Shown here piece after piece: positions 17,870 to 27,416 of a stretch of DNA of 64,000 nt. Origin of the DNA: an uncultured Mucilaginibacter sp. (GTDB taxonomy: Bacteria > Bacteroidota > Bacteroidia > Sphingobacteriales > Sphingobacteriaceae); assembly GCA_913775265.1 (NCBI GenBank), contig CAJYJH010000071.1, positions 50,370-114,369 on the forward strand, written 5' to 3'. Under the pieces are notes generated by a model that was not told where the DNA came from, searched no databases, and saw nothing but the letters and a program-made list of their open reading frames with translations. Every line of letters begins with the position of its first letter. Positions within the stretch are counted from its first letter, which is position 1. A program made the position numbers and the translations under genes.

Positions 17870-20563
17870 GTGTCTGGAACATTTACATTCTTAAGAGGCG
17901 GTGGCCTGATGGGCGAACTAATGCGCTCCACTAACTGGTCCGAAACTTCTTTCGGCTCGCCCGAAACCTGGCCCGAGAGTTTGCAATCGGCCGTGAGCAT
18001 TGCATTAAACTCCGGTTTTCCGATTGCTGTTTACTGGGGTCCTGATTTTTCTTTATTGTACAATGATGCATGGAGTACCATACCGGCACAAAAACACCCG
18101 TGGGCCTTGGGTAAACCCGGTGCTGTGGTATGGCCCGAAATATGGGACGGGTTAAAAGACGAGTTTGAAAGCGTGCTGCGCGAAGGCGCATCATACCGCC
18201 GGCCCGATGCCTTGTTGCTGATGAACCGTAACGGTTACATCGAAGAGTGTTATTTTGATTATACACTTTCGCCGGTAATGGCTAAAGATGGTACCGTGGG
18301 TGGTGTATTTAATGCCGTTATCGAAACCTCGTATAAATATATTCACGAGCGTCGTAACCAGTTACTGCTTCGGCTTACGCAAAGTGCTAATAAATCCCAA
18401 ACTGTAGTCCAGGGTATACAAGATGCGATGCGACTGCTGGAGCAAACCCGTACAGATATTTCTTTTGCCGCACTGTATTTAAGCGACGAACATCAGCTTG
18501 CCGAAGTTGCTTTGAAAGCGTATAGTAATGTAACTGATAAGCAATTGCAATCTTTTCAGCCACTATGCAATGAGGTAGCGGTTAATGGTCAATCGCAGTT
18601 TATTGATAACCTGAGCAATTATGTATCAACACCAATTGATAGTTTATGGCCCGAATCTGTGCAGGAAGTCGTTGTTGTTCCAATTAGTAATGACAATGCC
18701 CGGTTAAAAGGTTGCCTGATTTTAGGCGCATCACCCCGTAAACGTGTTGATGCTGATTATCGGCAATTTTTAGAAACCACCGGAATGCACGTTGGTACGC
18801 TGCTAAATAACGCTCATGCACACGAAATGAGCGAATCGTACCAGCGCGAGCAGGCTTTAAATGAAGAATTAGGCGCGTCCAATGAAGAGCTTTCGGCCGC
18901 AAATGAAGAACTGGCCGCTATTAACGAAGAATTGCAGCAAACTCAACAAAGCTTAAGTAACCTGAATACCAGTTTAGAAGAACGGATTGAAAGCCGGACT
19001 TTTGAGTTAGCCGCTACCAATGAGGAGCTATCATCAACCAATGAGGAGCTACTTACTATTAACGAAGAACTGTACGCCACCAAGCTTGATCTCGAAAACA
19101 CAGTAAAAGAGCTTGCCGCCAGTAAAGAGCAGTTTAGGTTTTTACTTAACGCTATCCCACAACAAGTGTGGACGGCTCTGCCTGATGGCAAGCTTGATTA
19201 TGTGAACCATGTAGTCAGTAAGGATTTTGGTTATTTGCCCGAGGATGTAGTTGGCCATGGTTGGCAGCAACTTATCCATCCCGATGATTTGCCGGGTTGT
19301 TTGCAAGCCTGGCACAAAGCGCTTGCTTCCGGCAATGAGTATGTTACCGAATTCAGGCTACGTATGCGCAATGGCGAAGACCGTTGGTATTTAAGCCGGG
19401 CCGTGCCGCTGATGGAAGATGGTGCCATAAAAATGTGGCTGGGTACAAACACAGACATTGATCTGCAAAAGCGCAATGAGCAAAAAAAAGATGAGTTTTT
19501 ATCGATTGCCAGCCATGAGCTTAAAACGCCGTTAACCAGCATTAAGGCGTTCAACCAGTTAATGAGTCGGGCTAAAGACAGCGAGAAGCTGTACGGCTTC
19601 ATCAAAAAATCGGCTGAGCATATTTCCCGTTTAGAAAAGCTGATTAACGATTTACTGGATGTTACCCGTATTAACGCCGGAAAGATGACCTACAATATGG
19701 CGCCTTTTAACATGGCCGATTTGATTAACAGCAGCGTTGAAGCTGTGCAGCTTACAGCATCACGTCACGAAATTATCATTCATAAAAATGCCGATGTTAC
19801 TTACACCGGCGATTATTTTAGGTTAGAGCAGGTAGTGCAAAACTTTTTAAGTAATGCTATTAAATACTCTCCCGACAGCGATACCGTAATCATTGATTCT
19901 GAGGTAAAAGATGATAGCATTATCGTTTCGGTGCAAGACTTTGGTATAGGCATAGCACAAGATCACCTGGATAAGCTATTCGACCGTTATTATCGGGTTG
20001 ATAATACAGCCATGCGTTTTGAAGGTTTAGGCTTAGGTTTATTTATCTCATCAGAGATTTTAAAGCGGCATCAGGGAAGTTTCTGGATAGAAAGCGAACA
20101 AGGTTCAGGATCAACTTTCTACTTTAGACTGCCACTGACTTCAGTCGATGAGCATAAAGAGCTCATAATGGCCGATAATTTTTACCAGGATAACAACATC
20201 ACGCTGCAATACAGTGCCGAGTATAATTACGTTGTGGCTGATTGGACCGGTTTCCAAACGGCAGATACCGTAAAAAGTGGTTGTATGCAGATGCTAAGTT
20301 TAGTAAAAGCCAACAGCGCAACTAAAATACTAAACGATAATACCCATGTGCAAGGCACCTGGTCTGAAGCGTCAGATTGGGTAGGGCAGGAGTTTTTTCC
20401 GATGCTTGAACAGGCCGGTGTTAATTATGTTGCCTGGATATTTTCGCCAAGTATATTTAGTCAGTTATCTGCCCAAAAAAGTGTGGATGTTATGCAGGGC
20501 AATGTACTTGCTCAGTTTTTTACCACTCGCACAGAGGCTGAAGAATGGTTGAACAGCAGATAG
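17870..20563 (+). CDS. PAS-GAF-coiled coil-PAS sensor histidine kinase with C-terminal SpoIIAA-like domain
   Basis: Soluble 897-residue histidine kinase, no membrane helices. GTG start at 17870 is chosen because it keeps the TFLRGGGLMGELMRSTNW lead-in usual for this PAS type. Order: PAS-like domain 1-150; GAF-like domain ~160-315; an unusual coiled coil of repeated (S/A)NEEL units ~325-420; PAS 3 type ~425-545; HisKA with phospho-His549 (SIASHELKTPL); HATPase with NFLSNAIKYSP, DFGIGIA and GLGLGLF. The last ~130 residues, after the catalytic domain, form a SpoIIAA/STAS-like module (VVADWTGFQTADTVK, LNDNTHVQGTWSEASDW). No receiver domain or response regulator is adjacent. The C-terminal module suggests cross-talk with a partner-switching pathway (inference). 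Confidence 0.88.
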   Translation: MSGTFTFLRGGGLMGELMRSTNWSETSFGSPETWPESLQSAVSIALNSGFPIAVYWGPDFSLLYNDAWSTIPAQKHPWALGKPGAVVWPEIWDGLKDEFESVLREGASYRRPDALLLMNRNGYIEECYFDYTLSPVMAKDGTVGGVFNAVIETSYKYIHERRNQLLLRLTQSANKSQTVVQGIQDAMRLLEQTRTDISFAALYLSDEHQLAEVALKAYSNVTDKQLQSFQPLCNEVAVNGQSQFIDNLSNYVSTPIDSLWPESVQEVVVVPISNDNARLKGCLILGASPRKRVDADYRQFLETTGMHVGTLLNNAHAHEMSESYQREQALNEELGASNEELSAANEELAAINEELQQTQQSLSNLNTSLEERIESRTFELAATNEELSSTNEELLTINEELYATKLDLENTVKELAASKEQFRFLLNAIPQQVWTALPDGKLDYVNHVVSKDFGYLPEDVVGHGWQQLIHPDDLPGCLQAWHKALASGNEYVTEFRLRMRNGEDRWYLSRAVPLMEDGAIKMWLGTNTDIDLQKRNEQKKDEFLSIASHELKTPLTSIKAFNQLMSRAKDSEKLYGFIKKSAEHISRLEKLINDLLDVTRINAGKMTYNMAPFNMADLINSSVEAVQLTASRHEIIIHKNADVTYTGDYFRLEQVVQNFLSNAIKYSPDSDTVIIDSEVKDDSIIVSVQDFGIGIAQDHLDKLFDRYYRVDNTAMRFEGLGLGLFISSEILKRHQGSFWIESEQGSGSTFYFRLPLTSVDEHKELIMADNFYQDNNITLQYSAEYNYVVADWTGFQTADTVKSGCMQMLSLVKANSATKILNDNTHVQGTWSEASDWVGQEFFPMLEQAGVNYVAWIFSPSIFSQLSAQKSVDVMQGNVLAQFFTTRTEAEEWLNSR

Positions 20564-20572
20564 TATAAGTTC

Positions 20573-20597
20573 GGAGCATCTGTTTTGCAAATGCTCT
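20573..20597. terminator. short hairpin between convergent kinase genes
   Basis: GGAGCAT (20573-20579) pairs with ATGCTCT (20591-20597) around an 11-nt loop containing TTTTGCAA, in the 42-bp gap between two convergent genes. Weak as a bidirectional terminator because the T-runs are short. Confidence 0.35.
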
Positions 20598-20605
20598 GAG
20601 TGAGT

Positions 20606-22372
20606 TTAGTTATTACCGTTGGTGCGCGCAATAGGCAGGCTAAAATAAAACGTGCTGCCTTCGCCTAAGGCACTCTCCACCCAAATGCGGCCTTGTTGTG
20701 CTTCAATAAAATCTTTAGAAATAGCTAAGCCTAATCCCGAACCCGACTTGTTTTGCCCGTCGGTGGGTACCTGGAAGTAGCGGTCGAACAAACGTTTTTT
20801 ATATTGTTCGTCAATGCCTTTGCCGAAATCGGTTACCGAAAATATCATCTGGTTGCTTTGTAAATTAAGCCTGATAATGATCTTAGACTTTTCGGCACTG
20901 TAGCGCAATGCATTAGATAAAAAGTTAATCAGCACCCAGGCTGTTTTTTCAACATCGGCCTGTACTTGTGGCAGACCATCGCTTTTTATGACCTCTAACT
21001 GCACGCTCTTTTGTTCGGCCTGAAACTTTACAGAGTTGATGGCATAATCGAGGATTTGCTCAGGGTCAACCGGAATAAAATTTAACTGAATGTTACCGGT
21101 TTCAACTTGGGAAAGTTCGAGCAATTCGCTGGTTATTTTAAGCAGGCGTGAGGTGTCGTCGGCAATGTGCTCAATGAGTTGCTGTTGTTCAGCGTTCATG
21201 CTGCCAATACGCGAATCGTTCAAGAGTTTAAGGCTCATCTTAATAGATGAAATAGGGGTTTTAAGTTCGTGAGATATGGTGGCTATAAAGTTAGTTTTAG
21301 CCTCGTCGCGTTCTTTAAATTCAGTAACGTTGCGCAGCAGGTAAACCTTACCGGCAGATTTGCTGGCAATTTTAATGGTATCGCTTTGCTCGCCCAGATT
21401 AGGCACGTAAATATCGCGGCTTTGTAACTGGAAGTACGATTCCTGGCCGTCCAACACAATTTTTAATAGTTTCACAGCTGATGTATTGTTTAAAATAGAC
21501 CGGAACAGATCATTGTTTTTCTCCAATTCTGCAGTGTTTTGACCGACCACTTTGCCATCGGTCAGGTTTAGCACTTTACGTGCTGCACTGTTGATAAATA
21601 GTATTTCGTGGTTTTCGTTAACGCCCACAATGGCGTCCTGCATCTGCTCGATGATGGTTTCGATGCGGCGTTTTTCAGAAAGTATGGTAGCTACATTGCT
21701 GTTCTCCCATTCGTTAAGGCGGATAGCCATGTTATTAAAGGCATTGGCTACTTCGCCAAACTCATCGCCCTCGTCAAAATGTAAACGCTTCCGGTAATTT
21801 TTCTCGCTGATTTCGCGGATACCTTCTAACAGCGACCGCAGCGGGTTGGCAATAAAACCTGGGAAATTTACACTAAAGCTAAACAGTACCAAAAAGGTAA
21901 ATGCTCCGGCCAGTCCCATAATAATACCGGCCTGGTTTACGGATGCGCGTGCCGCATCATTTTTACGTACGATGGCTTGCATATTCAAAGCCTCGATATT
22001 ACGTAAATGGGCTCGTGCCTGCCGTTCGGTAGCCTGCTGCTCAGTTAGTGTACCTTGCTTAGAGCGTAGTTTTGTAAAAGCCTTACGTAAATCAGCTACT
22101 GCTTCACCTTCGCCTTTTTCGGTAATGTTGTGCTCTTCTTTTACTAATTGTATATTAAACAGGCGTGAGGCTTGCTCATTAAGAGGCAGTGGTGTTTCAT
22201 CAAGCAAGGTGCGCATCTCGCGCGTGTAGCTCAGTGTTTCGTAATTATCTTTTAAAATGATTTTTGCGTTATTGGATATCCGCTGAATGTAATAGATAGA
22301 AAGCGCGCCGAAAAGCAGCACGATAGTGAACAGGAAGCCGAAGCCAAGCCAAAGTTTAGTTTTTATTTTCAT
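20606..22372 (-). CDS. membrane sensor histidine kinase (HAMP-PAS-HisKA-HATPase) of the kdp cluster
   Basis: 588 residues: transmembrane helix ~8-28, a helical periplasmic sensor ~30-140, second helix ~148-172, HAMP (~175-225), PAS (~240-350), HisKA with phospho-His368 (TISHELKTPISS) and HATPase (LINFLSNALRYS, DFGKGID, GSGLGLAIS). It overlaps the KdpD-like gene by 4 bp (ATGA). Together the two proteins replace a single full-length KdpD: one supplies the KdpD/USP sensor, this one the kinase. It probably phosphorylates the NtrC-type regulator at 29487-30821 rather than an OmpR-type KdpE; none is present here. Partner choice is inferred. Confidence 0.88.
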   Translation of the reverse strand: MKIKTKLWLGFGFLFTIVLLFGALSIYYIQRISNNAKIILKDNYETLSYTREMRTLLDETPLPLNEQASRLFNIQLVKEEHNITEKGEGEAVADLRKAFTKLRSKQGTLTEQQATERQARAHLRNIEALNMQAIVRKNDAARASVNQAGIIMGLAGAFTFLVLFSFSVNFPGFIANPLRSLLEGIREISEKNYRKRLHFDEGDEFGEVANAFNNMAIRLNEWENSNVATILSEKRRIETIIEQMQDAIVGVNENHEILFINSAARKVLNLTDGKVVGQNTAELEKNNDLFRSILNNTSAVKLLKIVLDGQESYFQLQSRDIYVPNLGEQSDTIKIASKSAGKVYLLRNVTEFKERDEAKTNFIATISHELKTPISSIKMSLKLLNDSRIGSMNAEQQQLIEHIADDTSRLLKITSELLELSQVETGNIQLNFIPVDPEQILDYAINSVKFQAEQKSVQLEVIKSDGLPQVQADVEKTAWVLINFLSNALRYSAEKSKIIIRLNLQSNQMIFSVTDFGKGIDEQYKKRLFDRYFQVPTDGQNKSGSGLGLAISKDFIEAQQGRIWVESALGEGSTFYFSLPIARTNGNN

Positions 22373-23502
22373 GATAATATCACTAAATCTGTTTCTGTAG
22401 TAGATAAGTTTTTGAGCAATTCGTTAAAAATTGCCGTCTGTAAAATAACCTGAAATAAACTTAAGTGTGGTTTGCCAATGCAAATAGTAGTTACCTCGCG
22501 CTCTTGCGCCAGTTTTATAATGGTTTGGGTAATTTGGTCGCTTTTAAGCTTCACCACCTCTGCGCCCAGTTCGGTAGCCAGTTTAAAGTTATTAATTAAA
22601 TGCCGCTGTTTATCCAGTTTTATTTTGTCCAGACTCTCGCTGCTGCTTTGCACATACAATACAATCCAAGGTGAACGGTAATAAGAAGCTAATCGCGCCG
22701 TTTTCCGGATCACCGTTTTAGCTGTGGTAGCATTGGATGATATACAAGCCAGAAACTTTTCGGCCCGGAGTTTAATCTGCTTCGGTATCTCAATATCAAT
22801 CTTACGTTCCAAATGGTGGGCAACTTCTTTTAGTGCTATCTCGCGTAGCTGCAATATTTTTTCACTTCTAAAAAAGTTTTGCAGTGCCGTTTCCACCTTG
22901 CTTTTATCATATATCTTACCTTCTTTCAGCCGGTCAATCAGTTCATCAGCAGTAAGGTCAATGTTTACAATTTCATCTGCTATCTGTAATACCTTATCGG
23001 GTATACGTTCGGTAATGGCAATGCCGGTTATGTTTTCAACCTCCTCGTTCAAGCTTTCCAGGTGTTGTATATTAACCGCAGTGATTACGCTGATGCCGGC
23101 CTCTAAAATGTCAAGCACATCCTGCCATCGCTTGGCGTTTTTACTGCCTTCAATGTTAGAATGTGCCAGCTCATCAACAATAACCACTTCGGGATGCCTG
23201 TTTAAAATGGTTTGCAGGTCCATTTCCTCCAGTTCTTTGCCCTTGTAAAACGTGCGCCGCCGGTTAATCACCGGTAGTCCGTCTAAAAGGGCGTGGGTAT
23301 CAACCCGGTTGTGCGTTTCGATGTAGCCAATTTGTATGTCGATGCCATTCCGCAGCAGGGCATGTGCTTCCTGCAGCATCCTGAAGCTTTTGCCTACACC
23401 GGCACTCATCCCGATGTAGACTTTTAGCTTGCCGCGCCTCGATTTTTGTATCAGCTCGATGAAGTTCTTTACCGAATCGTCTTTGTGTTCCTGATCTTCC
23501 AT
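22369..23502 (-). CDS. kdpD: KdpD N-terminal sensor protein (KdpD domain + universal stress domain), lacks kinase
   Basis: 377 residues, only the cytosolic front part of classical KdpD (~890 residues). The KdpD domain has a Walker A-like GMSAGVGKS (31-39), the IGYIETHNR segment and VVIVDELAHSN. A universal-stress-protein domain occupies ~215-377. The four-helix membrane block, GAF and kinase parts are missing; the following 4-bp-overlapped gene supplies a kinase of different build. Short KdpD of this sort is common in Bacteroidota. Likely role: sensing cytosolic K+ or ATP-linked signals and modulating the kinase. Confidence 0.9.
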   Translation of the reverse strand: MEDQEHKDDSVKNFIELIQKSRRGKLKVYIGMSAGVGKSFRMLQEAHALLRNGIDIQIGYIETHNRVDTHALLDGLPVINRRRTFYKGKELEEMDLQTILNRHPEVVIVDELAHSNIEGSKNAKRWQDVLDILEAGISVITAVNIQHLESLNEEVENITGIAITERIPDKVLQIADEIVNIDLTADELIDRLKEGKIYDKSKVETALQNFFRSEKILQLREIALKEVAHHLERKIDIEIPKQIKLRAEKFLACISSNATTAKTVIRKTARLASYYRSPWIVLYVQSSSESLDKIKLDKQRHLINNFKLATELGAEVVKLKSDQITQTIIKLAQEREVTTICIGKPHLSLFQVILQTAIFNELLKNLSTTETDLVILS

Positions 23503-23547
23503 ACTATGGGCGGTTCAATCATTTGAGCGGTTAGTGTAGCTGCACCT

Positions 23548-24627
23548 TTAGAAAGAAACAGCCATGCTTGCCGTAATAAGCGGGCTGGTGTTAACTGGTG
23601 TGCCCAAACGGGTAAACACATCATCTTTACTGTTGTACAACTTACCTTCCAAACGTAACAACGCATTACTTACAGGTGCATAGTCAAGGTTAAGTGAATA
23701 GCCTGTTGTTTTAAACCCGTTAGGGGTATTAGAGGCCACAATAATCCCGTTTTTATCCTGGTAGTACTCAACCCGTCCGGCTACGGCCCACTTGCCGGCA
23801 AACTGGTAACGGGCAATAGCTACCGGCGACAGTACATGGTAATATTTGCTACTGCCAATGCTTTGTTGCTGTGTCCCATAATCAAACCCTGCAGTTAAAC
23901 CAAATGCCTGGCTTAACTGGAATATGCCATAAAAATTATGGTAAAAGCGGCGAACTCTTACCAAGTCTGCCCCCTCGGTGCCTAAGTAATTACTGTAATT
24001 TAAAGTAATCTGCGATGCCGGTTTATAAACAATTTGTACGCCACCGGCCGGTTTGCTGTTACCGTCCTGACGGTTGATGCGTTGCCAGCCGTTTAGATAT
24101 AAACCGGTTAGGGTCAATTTACCATCATTGGTGATGTAAGTAACTTTGGCACCCGACTCATAATACGGCGTATTTTCTGACGCGATGTTACGGGTAAGTA
24201 CCCAGCAATCTTTACTGATAGCGCTCTCAAAACCAATATGCGAGGCAAAAATACCGGCATCCAGCCACAAGTTGGCCGATTTGGCCAGCTTTACACCTGC
24301 ATTGGCTTCAAAGATATTTTTTAATACGCCCGGCTCGGCGGCCAGGTTGGCATTGGCATAAGTACCGGCCATCACCGCTAAATTAGCTCTGAAATTGCTT
24401 GCATCATAGTTAGCTTTAATAAAACCAAGATTCAGGTTAAATTCATTGTGACGGTTGTGCGAGTATACAAAGCTCGGGCGGTTATTATCGGCCGGGCGAT
24501 TAAAATCAAAACCATAGTATAATTCGGCGTAGCCACTAAAAGTTAGCTTACCGGCCTTCACACTATCCTGTGCTTTTGAGTAAACGGCCAAAGCGCAAAG
24601 GATAGTGATCAATATTAATTTTTTCAT
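23548..24627 (-). CDS. outer membrane beta-barrel porin in the kdp operon
   Basis: 359 residues from MKKLILITILCALAVYSKAQ, a clean Sec signal peptide; the in-frame start at 24666 adds 13 residues ahead of it and is unlikely. The mature part is a run of amphipathic strands (TFSGYAELYYGFDF, HNEFNLNLGFIKANYD, ...) ending in a C-terminal aromatic Phe (MAVSF) as outer-membrane barrels do. It belongs to the 'outer membrane beta-barrel' group of porins often placed between kdpC and kdpD in Bacteroidota. It probably lets K+ into the periplasm when Kdp is induced; selectivity is inferred from context only. Confidence 0.83.
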   Translation of the reverse strand: MKKLILITILCALAVYSKAQDSVKAGKLTFSGYAELYYGFDFNRPADNNRPSFVYSHNRHNEFNLNLGFIKANYDASNFRANLAVMAGTYANANLAAEPGVLKNIFEANAGVKLAKSANLWLDAGIFASHIGFESAISKDCWVLTRNIASENTPYYESGAKVTYITNDGKLTLTGLYLNGWQRINRQDGNSKPAGGVQIVYKPASQITLNYSNYLGTEGADLVRVRRFYHNFYGIFQLSQAFGLTAGFDYGTQQQSIGSSKYYHVLSPVAIARYQFAGKWAVAGRVEYYQDKNGIIVASNTPNGFKTTGYSLNLDYAPVSNALLRLEGKLYNSKDDVFTRLGTPVNTSPLITASMAVSF

Positions 24628-24719
24628 TTGTATTATAAAAGTGTGCTGTAGGTTTACAGTTTTCACTGCAATATATTTTGCCTTGCTATTAACAAAGGCG
24701 TTTTAAAAAGTCAGGTTGT

Positions 24720-25283
24720 TTATTTTTTCAGATTATTCAGAGCAATGTTAAGCTCTAAAACATTAACAGTGGCCGGACCAAATAAGCCCATCAATGGTTT
24801 TTGTATGTGGCTTTCCACCAAGGCTGCCACTTGTTGTTCGCTTAAGCCGCGTTTGGCAGCCACGCGTTTTACTTGTAAACGTGCAGCGTCGGGCGAAATG
24901 TCCGGATCCAGACCACTGCCTGAAGCGGTTACCAGATCGGCAGGGATATCGCTGCGTTTTATACCGGGGTTGTATTTTAATAAAGTATCAATACGGTTAT
25001 TAACCTCTTTTAAATAATCAGGGTTGCTTGGGCCTTTGTTAGAGCCAGCCGAGCCGGCCGCATTGTAACCAACCGCCGACGGGCGAGACGAGAAATATTG
25101 CGGCTGATCAAACTTTTGCCCGAGGGCTGCATAACCAACTATTTTTCCGTTTACCACAACGGTTTCGCCGTTGCCCTGTCCTTTAGACAGTTTACCGGCA
25201 AAAGCAATAATTACCGGGTATATACCACATAGCAATACAGTGAGTGCCAGGGTTAATTTTATGGATTGAGCTAATGTTTTCAT
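24720..25283 (-). CDS. kdpC: K+-transporting P-type ATPase subunit C
   Basis: 187 residues: one N-terminal transmembrane helix (~9-30, LTLALTVLLCGIYPVIIAF), then the periplasmic domain with the conserved GQKF, YFSSRPSA, SGSGLDPDISPDAA and VNVLELN segments of KdpC. It stabilises the KdpA-KdpB complex. It lies 32 bp after kdpB and 92 bp before the porin start. Length and motifs are standard. Confidence 0.97.
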   Translation of the reverse strand: MKTLAQSIKLTLALTVLLCGIYPVIIAFAGKLSKGQGNGETVVVNGKIVGYAALGQKFDQPQYFSSRPSAVGYNAAGSAGSNKGPSNPDYLKEVNNRIDTLLKYNPGIKRSDIPADLVTASGSGLDPDISPDAARLQVKRVAAKRGLSEQQVAALVESHIQKPLMGLFGPATVNVLELNIALNNLKK

Positions 25284-25315
25284 GTTTTATTTAATAATCA
25301 ATTTATATTTCCTGC

Positions 25316-27343
25316 TTATACCATCAGGCCTACTACCAAGTCTATAAGTTTGATGCCGATAAAAGGGGCGACCACACCGCCCACGCCGTAAATTAACAGG
25401 TTGCGGCGTAGCAGAGCACTGGCACCTATAGGTTTATATTCTACACCTTTTAAAGCCAGTGGGATAAGTAACGGGATGATAATGGCATTGAATATAACCG
25501 CAGATAATATGGCACTCTCAGGGCTATGTAACCCCATTATGTTAAGGCTTTGCAATGCCGGGATAGAAGCAATAAACAGTGCCGGAACGATAGCAAAATA
25601 CTTGGCCACATCGTTAGCGATAGAAAAAGTGGTTAACGTACCTCGGGTGATCAGCAATTGTTTACCTATCTCCACAATCTCAATCAGTTTGGTAGGGTCG
25701 TTGTCTAAGTCTACCATATTACCGGCTTCTTTGGCAGCCTGGGTACCGCTGTTCATCGCTACACCAACGTCGGCCTGGGCCAGGGCAGGGGCATCGTTAG
25801 TACCGTCGCCCATCATGGCTACCAGTTTACCGGTGGCTTGCTCCTGTTTAATGTAGTTCATTTTATCTTCGGGCTTAGCCTCAGCAATAAAATCGTCTAC
25901 ACCGGCTTTCTCGGCAATAAATTTTGCAGTCAGCGGGTTATCACCGGTAACCATTACAGTTTTAACACCCATTTTGCGTAATCTTTCAAAGCGCTCGGCA
26001 ATACCCGGTTTAATAATATCCTGCAGTTCAATAGTACCTAAAACCTCCTCGTTATAAGTAACTACCAGAGGGGTGCCACCGTTAGAAGAGATAGCTTGTA
26101 CACGTTCTTTCACTGCATTTGATACCGTATGACCGGCATTCAGGGCCATTTTGCGCATGCTGTCATAAGCACCTTTACGGGTGCGGTTTCCATCCGGAGT
26201 ATTAATACCGCTTGACCGGGTTTCGGCTGTAAACTTGATAAACTCAGCACCGGCCGGAACAGAGGGGATAGTCATGTGGTTGCTGGCCAGCTCAATGATT
26301 GATTTACCTTCGGGTGTTTCGTCGGCCAGTGACGCCAGTACGGCGGCTTTAACCAATGCATCAGGACTCACATCCGGAGCCGGCCAAAACTGGGTAGCTT
26401 TACGGTTGCCAATGGTAATGGTGCCGGTTTTATCCAGCAGCAATACGTCAATGTCACCGGCAGTTTCTACAGCTTTGCCCGATTTTGTAATTACATTAGC
26501 TCGCAAAGCACGATCCATCCCGGCAATACCGATGGCTGACAGCAGGCCGCCAATAGTGGTAGGAATCAGACACACAAATAATGAGATCAAAGCGGCAATG
26601 GTGATAGGGGTGTTAGCGTAATCGGCAAACGGTTTCAGCGTAACACACACAATGATGAACACGATGGTAAAGCTCGCCAGCAAAATAGTTAAAGCTATTT
26701 CGTTAGGTGTTTTTTGGCGAGATGCACCTTCAACCAAGGCAATCATTTTATCTAAAAAGCTTTCGCCAGGCTGGGTGGTTACCAGTACCTTAATTTTGTC
26801 AGATAACACCTTAGTACCACCAGTTACTGATGATTTGTCACCTCCGGCCTCTCTGATTACCGGTGCAGATTCGCCGGTGATGGCCGATTCATCAATGGTG
26901 GCCAGCCCTTCTATAATCTCGCCGTCCGTAGGAATGGTATCCCCGGCCTGACACACGAACATATCGTTTTTTTTTAGCTGGCTTGATGACACTACCGAGA
27001 TGTTACCGTTAGCATCAATCAGGTTGGCCGGTGTATCTTCGCGGGTTTTACGCAAGCTGTCGGCTTGTGCCTTGCCCCTGGCTTCGGCAATAGCCTCAGC
27101 AAAGTTGGCAAACAGTACAGTAAGCAATAAAATCAGGAAAATGATAAGGTTGTATACCCACGAACCCTGCCCGCTGTGCGTAAAGCTGTAGATGGTAACA
27201 TACAACATCACAGCAGTACCCACTTCCACGGTAAACATTACCGGGTTGCGCAGCATGATGCGTGGGTCAAGTTTTATAATCGACTCTTTGAGTGCAGATT
27301 GCACTAAAGCAGGTTCAAATAATTTATCAGATTGAGTTTTCAT
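25316..27343 (-). CDS. kdpB: K+-transporting P-type ATPase catalytic subunit B
   Basis: 675 residues. Hydrolyses ATP to drive K+ uptake through KdpA. Phosphorylated Asp304 lies in [12 protein letters not shown]; the actuator loop TGES (TGESAPV) and the hinge [16 protein letters not shown] are intact. Hydrophobic helices occur at ~35-75, ~225-270 and in the last ~100 residues, as in KdpB. Preceded by a 73-bp gap holding a GC-rich hairpin after kdpA. Confidence 0.98.
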   Translation of the reverse strand: MKTQSDKLFEPALVQSALKESIIKLDPRIMLRNPVMFTVEVGTAVMLYVTIYSFTHSGQGSWVYNLIIFLILLLTVLFANFAEAIAEARGKAQADSLRKTREDTPANLIDANGNISVVSSSQLKKNDMFVCQAGDTIPTDGEIIEGLATIDESAITGESAPVIREAGGDKSSVTGGTKVLSDKIKVLVTTQPGESFLDKMIALVEGASRQKTPNEIALTILLASFTIVFIIVCVTLKPFADYANTPITIAALISLFVCLIPTTIGGLLSAIGIAGMDRALRANVITKSGKAVETAGDIDVLLLDKTGTITIGNRKATQFWPAPDVSPDALVKAAVLASLADETPEGKSIIELASNHMTIPSVPAGAEFIKFTAETRSSGINTPDGNRTRKGAYDSMRKMALNAGHTVSNAVKERVQAISSNGGTPLVVTYNEEVLGTIELQDIIKPGIAERFERLRKMGVKTVMVTGDNPLTAKFIAEKAGVDDFIAEAKPEDKMNYIKQEQATGKLVAMMGDGTNDAPALAQADVGVAMNSGTQAAKEAGNMVDLDNDPTKLIEIVEIGKQLLITRGTLTTFSIANDVAKYFAIVPALFIASIPALQSLNIMGLHSPESAILSAVIFNAIIIPLLIPLALKGVEYKPIGASALLRRNLLIYGVGGVVAPFIGIKLIDLVVGLMV

Positions 27344-27360
27344 TTTTATTGTTGAGTAAG

Positions 27361-27384
27361 TAACCGGCCCGGTCAGGCCGGTTA
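27361..27384 (-). other. intercistronic hairpin between kdpA and kdpB
   Basis: TAACCGGCC (27361-27369) and GGCCGGTTA (27376-27384) are perfect arms around a 6-nt loop, with no T-run. It may block exonucleases or tune kdpA relative to kdpB; no direct evidence for either. Confidence 0.45.
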
Positions 27385-27416
27385 AGTATCATGTGTCTTT
27401 GTTAAGAGAATAACTT

